Below the pieces are notes generated by a model. The model had not been told where the DNA came from. It saw nothing but the letters and a program-made list of their open reading frames with translations, and did no database searches. This document shows positions 45,532 to 45,689 of a stretch of 45,689 nucleotides of DNA, in pieces; within the stretch, counting starts at the first letter, position 1, and the number at the start of each line of letters is the position of its first letter. This stretch comes from Lentilactobacillus parakefiri (GTDB lineage: Bacteria > Bacillota > Bacilli > Lactobacillales > Lactobacillaceae): NCBI RefSeq assembly GCF_002157585.1, contig NZ_BDGB01000053.1:1-45689 (forward strand). Reading direction: 5' to 3'. Position numbers and translations under genes: made by a program.

Positions 45532-45560
45532 TTGAAATTCATCTTCGGCCAGGTTAAAAT
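45532..45560 (+). promoter_or_regulatory. promoter downstream of the atp operon
   Basis: TTGAAA (45532-45537), a 17-nt spacer and TAAAAT (45555-45560). No gene start follows in the window; a terminator lies about 80 nt on. Confidence 0.6.
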
Positions 45561-45566
45561 GCCTTT

Positions 45567-45687
45567 ATCGTGATTTGTGAATGATGTATTTATGTTTCCG
45601 TTTTTTCACGGTCTTTTGTCTTTTATATGCAGCTGAAACTTGAAAGCTAATAATCACGCCAAAGGCGTGTGGTTATTGGCTTTTTTG
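45567..45687 (+). ncRNA. candidate small RNA or leader transcript
   Basis: Between the promoter at 45532-45560 and the terminator at 45643-45687 there is no convincing coding frame, only a 20-codon frame without a ribosome site. A transcript of about 120 nt is predicted. It may be an independent small RNA or the attenuated leader of the gene beyond the window. Confidence 0.4.
45643..45687 (+). terminator. strong terminator at the window end
   Basis: A stem AAAGCTAATAATCACGCC with GGCGTGTGGTTATTGGCTTT (one unpaired base and G-T pairs), loop AAA, followed by TTTTT. Confidence 0.88.
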
Positions 45688-45689
45688 GC

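Overview
The window reads as chromosomal DNA of a low-to-moderate GC Firmicute in the Lactobacillaceae. The tmRNA on the minus strand encodes the tag AKNNNNSYALAA, and the order tdk-prfA-prmC-ywlC-glyA-upp-atpBEFHAGDC is typical of lactobacilli. murT-gatD and a pyruvate oxidase also fit. An archaeal-type PEP carboxylase and two secreted S53 (sedolisin) peptidases point, by inference, to a heterofermentative group such as Lentilactobacillus; the species cannot be fixed from sequence alone.

Layout. 1-1.6 kb: the 3' end of an IS30-family transposase beside a short gene, a secreted protein, and a two-gene YolD-type operon whose promoter carries a LexA/SOS box in its -35/-10 spacer. 1.7-11.5 kb: housekeeping and stress enzymes (OYE-like reductase, nitroreductase, PepD-type dipeptidase, PEP carboxylase, OsmC, ABM monooxygenase, DUF4931 protein, bacterial eRF1-like protein), separated by five copies of a structured intergenic repeat. 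11.6-16.2 kb: small membrane and flavin proteins, a decayed zinc-ribbon gene and pyruvate oxidase. 16.3-20 kb: tandem S53 peptidase genes, the first frameshifted at a G7 tract. 20-27.5 kb: lipoprotein, membrane protein, MFS exporter, tmRNA, HAD phosphatase, and a two-component system in an operon with a C39-like protein. 27.6-27.9 kb: divergent tRNA-Glu(CTC) and tRNA-Gln(CTG). 28-33 kb: YjbR-like protein, unknown proteins, a serine hydrolase, and the lipid II amidation pair murT-gatD. 33-45.7 kb: the thymidine kinase/translation/one-carbon cluster followed by the complete F1Fo ATPase operon, then a possible orphan small-RNA unit at the window edge.

The most unusual signal is the repeat family: six copies, four of them exactly 110 nt. 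Each folds into one long hairpin with a conserved bulge and internal loop, while the apical and outer stem sequences change from copy to copy with compensating changes on the other arm. Four copies are followed by a related spacer and a second, terminator-like hairpin. Nearly every copy begins or ends within about 11 nt of a stop codon. Two subtypes share the fold but little stem sequence. Other points of interest are the homopolymer-frameshifted peptidase, the SOS-controlled yolD operon without an adjacent polymerase, the C39-like protein lacking the usual histidine next to a two-component system, and a GGQ-like GGN loop in the eRF1-like protein.
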